Source: Hymenobacter sediminis | GTDB lineage: Bacteria; Bacteroidota; Bacteroidia; Cytophagales; Hymenobacteraceae | DNA: 64,000 nucleotides | Assembly: GCF_003231285.1 (NCBI RefSeq) | Contig: NZ_QKNS01000004.1 | Span: 124,001-188,000 of the forward strand | Direction: 5' to 3' | Shown: positions 62,735 to 64,000 of the stretch, piece by piece | Numbering within the stretch: position 1 is the first letter of the stretch | Layout of the letters: the number at the start of each line of letters is the position of its first letter | Position numbers and translations under genes: made by a program | Notes under the pieces: model-generated | Seen by the model: the letters and a program-made list of their open reading frames with translations, nothing else | The model's database searches: none | What the model was told of the DNA's origin: nothing

Positions 62735-64000
62735 ATGACGCAACCTTTACTCCGCCGGCTGTTTCTGGCCGGCATTTGCAGCGCCGCGTCCGTGTCGCTG
62801 GCCCAAGCTCAGAACGAGCCTATTAAGTTCGGCAAAATTGACGAGCGTGACCTGACTGGGCAGAACTTTGTGGCCGATAGCGCCGCTCCGGCCGTGGTGC
62901 TCTGCGACTTTGGCCGCTCTACCTTCGACTATAACGAAGGACAGTTTCGGGTGATTTTTGAGCGTGTAGCCCGCATCAAAATTCTGAAGAAAGCCGGCTA
63001 CGAGTATGCTACCGTGAAAGTGCCTCTCTACCATAAGGGCACCACAGAGGAAAAGATGACTGCCCTGCGCGGCTTTACCTATAATCTGGTGAACGGGCAG
63101 GTGGTGAAGGAGAAACTGAACACCGAGTCGATGTTTCGGGAGGTCAGTTCGCCTAACGTAAACATCCGCAAGTTCACCATGCCGAACGTGCGGGAGGGCT
63201 CCGTCATTGAGTTCACCTATACTGTGGCTTCGGAGTTTACTTTCAACTTTCAGGACTGGGCCTTTCAGACCGATATTCCGGTGCGCTGGAGCGAGTACCG
63301 CGCGGCCATTCCGGAGTATTTCGACTACAAGATGCTGATGCAGGGCTACGAGCCCCTGGAAGTGCAGGAGCGTACAGAGGGAGTTACGCAGTACTCAATC
63401 CGTTGGTCTTCGAGTACCGACCTGCGCACCGGCGAGCGGGAATCGGGAGGCTCGGGCGTGGTGACTCCGCGCGTAACCAACTACCGGTGGGCTATGAAAA
63501 ACGTGCCCGCCATGCGCGAAGAGCCCTACATGACCACTACTGACGACTATACCGCCAAAATTGACTTTGAGCTAGCTGGCATTAAGTGGCCCGATGAGCC
63601 CTATAAGTCAGTGGCTAACTCCTGGGAGAAAATTGACCGGGATTTGCTTTCCGAAGATAATTTCGGTGTTCAGCTAAGTCGTGCCGGCTTTCTGAAGGAG
63701 CAGTTGGCACCACTGGTAGCTCAGTTCTCGGACCCTGCCGCCCGCGCCGCCGCCGTACACGAGTTGGTGCGTCGTGCCGTGAAGTACAACGGGAACAACG
63801 GCATCCTGTCAACGGGTACCCTGCGCCGCGCCTACGACCAAAAGTCGGGCTCATCGGCCGACATAAACCTGCTGCTGATTGCAGCCCTGCGCGAAGCTGG
63901 CCTAAAAGCGAATCCGGTGCTGCTGAGCACCCGCAACCACGGCCGCATGGAAACCAACGTGCCCCTGCTCAGCCGCTTTAACTACGTGGTGGCGCACGTA
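62735..64000 (+). CDS. DUF3857/transglutaminase-like periplasmic protein, copy 2 (cut by window edge)
   Basis: The frame is open from the ATG at 62735 to the last base, 422 codons, and continues to the right. It starts MTQPLLRRLFLAGICSAASV, a signal peptide ending near AQAQN. DUF3857 follows (RVIFERVARIKILKKAGYEY, NVREGSVIEFTYTV, RWSEYRAAIPEY). The transglutaminase-like element is KSGSSADINLLLIAALREAG at about 371-390, again without Cys, and FNYVVAHV ends the visible part. The two tandem copies share the same architecture and order but are diverged, suggesting an old duplication with separate jobs, perhaps in one complex. Confidence 0.85.
   Translation, partial: MTQPLLRRLFLAGICSAASVSLAQAQNEPIKFGKIDERDLTGQNFVADSAAPAVVLCDFGRSTFDYNEGQFRVIFERVARIKILKKAGYEYATVKVPLYHKGTTEEKMTALRGFTYNLVNGQVVKEKLNTESMFREVSSPNVNIRKFTMPNVREGSVIEFTYTVASEFTFNFQDWAFQTDIPVRWSEYRAAIPEYFDYKMLMQGYEPLEVQERTEGVTQYSIRWSSSTDLRTGERESGGSGVVTPRVTNYRWAMKNVPAMREEPYMTTTDDYTAKIDFELAGIKWPDEPYKSVANSWEKIDRDLLSEDNFGVQLSRAGFLKEQLAPLVAQFSDPAARAAAVHELVRRAVKYNGNNGILSTGTLRRAYDQKSGSSADINLLLIAALREAGLKANPVLLSTRNHGRMETNVPLLSRFNYVVAHV

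Overview
The window looks like a chromosome segment of a Bacteroidota member, most likely a Hymenobacter-like Cytophagales. Supporting signs are Oar-like TonB receptors with carboxypeptidase-type N-terminal domains, a type IX secretion (T9SS) C-terminal sorting domain, TAnnTTTG promoter elements typical of the phylum, almost no Shine-Dalgarno sequences, GC-rich coding DNA and many family-typical lipoproteins. The genus is inferred from style; no rRNA is present to confirm it.

Region 1 (about 1-24.6 kb) is a surface glycan or exopolysaccharide locus, nearly all on the minus strand. Read in the direction of transcription it holds: an AsnB-type amidotransferase, UDP-glucose dehydrogenase and UDP-glucuronate decarboxylase (UDP-GlcA and UDP-xylose), an FdtA-type ketoisomerase and an FdtB-type aminotransferase (dTDP-3-amino-3,6-dideoxyhexose), a decayed ArnC-like glycosyltransferase, a translationally coupled DegT / WbqC / PLP-enzyme triad, a GNAT acetyltransferase, an AT-rich orphan gene, two GT2 enzymes, a PglK-like ABC flippase, five more glycosyltransferases of several folds with a second AsnB paralogue among them, and, converging from the left edge, the tail of a WecE-like aminotransferase. 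No Wzy polymerase is visible, so with an ABC flippase the product could be an oligosaccharide flipped whole.

Region 2 (24.6-43.8 kb) holds housekeeping and envelope genes: an acyl-CoA-binding protein with an acidic insert, a GlcD-like FAD oxidase, an NlpC/P60 lipoprotein, two tandem Oar-like TonB receptors (the second frameshifted) flanking a DUF4397 lipoprotein, tRNA-Ala(GGC), the cysE-cysK pair, a cupin, a HEAT-repeat/cyclophilin lipoprotein, and a histidine kinase / receiver / receiver-adenylate cyclase operon.

Region 3 (44-64 kb) begins with a large membrane protein carrying HEAT repeats and a cAMP-binding domain, converging on the cyclase operon. It continues with an HD hydrolase, a MurG-like glycosyltransferase, a redoxin plus a haem-c/PHM-like copper monooxygenase with a T9SS tail, two ABC/GNAT-type genes, a coiled-coil membrane protein, catalase, an MFS transporter and two tandem DUF3857/transglutaminase-like proteins, the last cut by the right edge.

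The points most worth following are: the cyclase next to a cAMP-binding-domain transporter-like protein; the coupled PLP-WbqC-PLP triad; the two AsnB genes in the sugar locus; a glycosyltransferase pseudogene in which two conserved Gln codons have become TAG; the constant-head/variable-barrel receptor pair; and TAnnTTTG boxes placed 5-8 nt before start codons, suggesting leaderless mRNAs. No CRISPR array, insertion sequence, integrase or rRNA was seen. Apart from these intergenic signals, no stretch over 300 bases lacks a gene or pseudogene.
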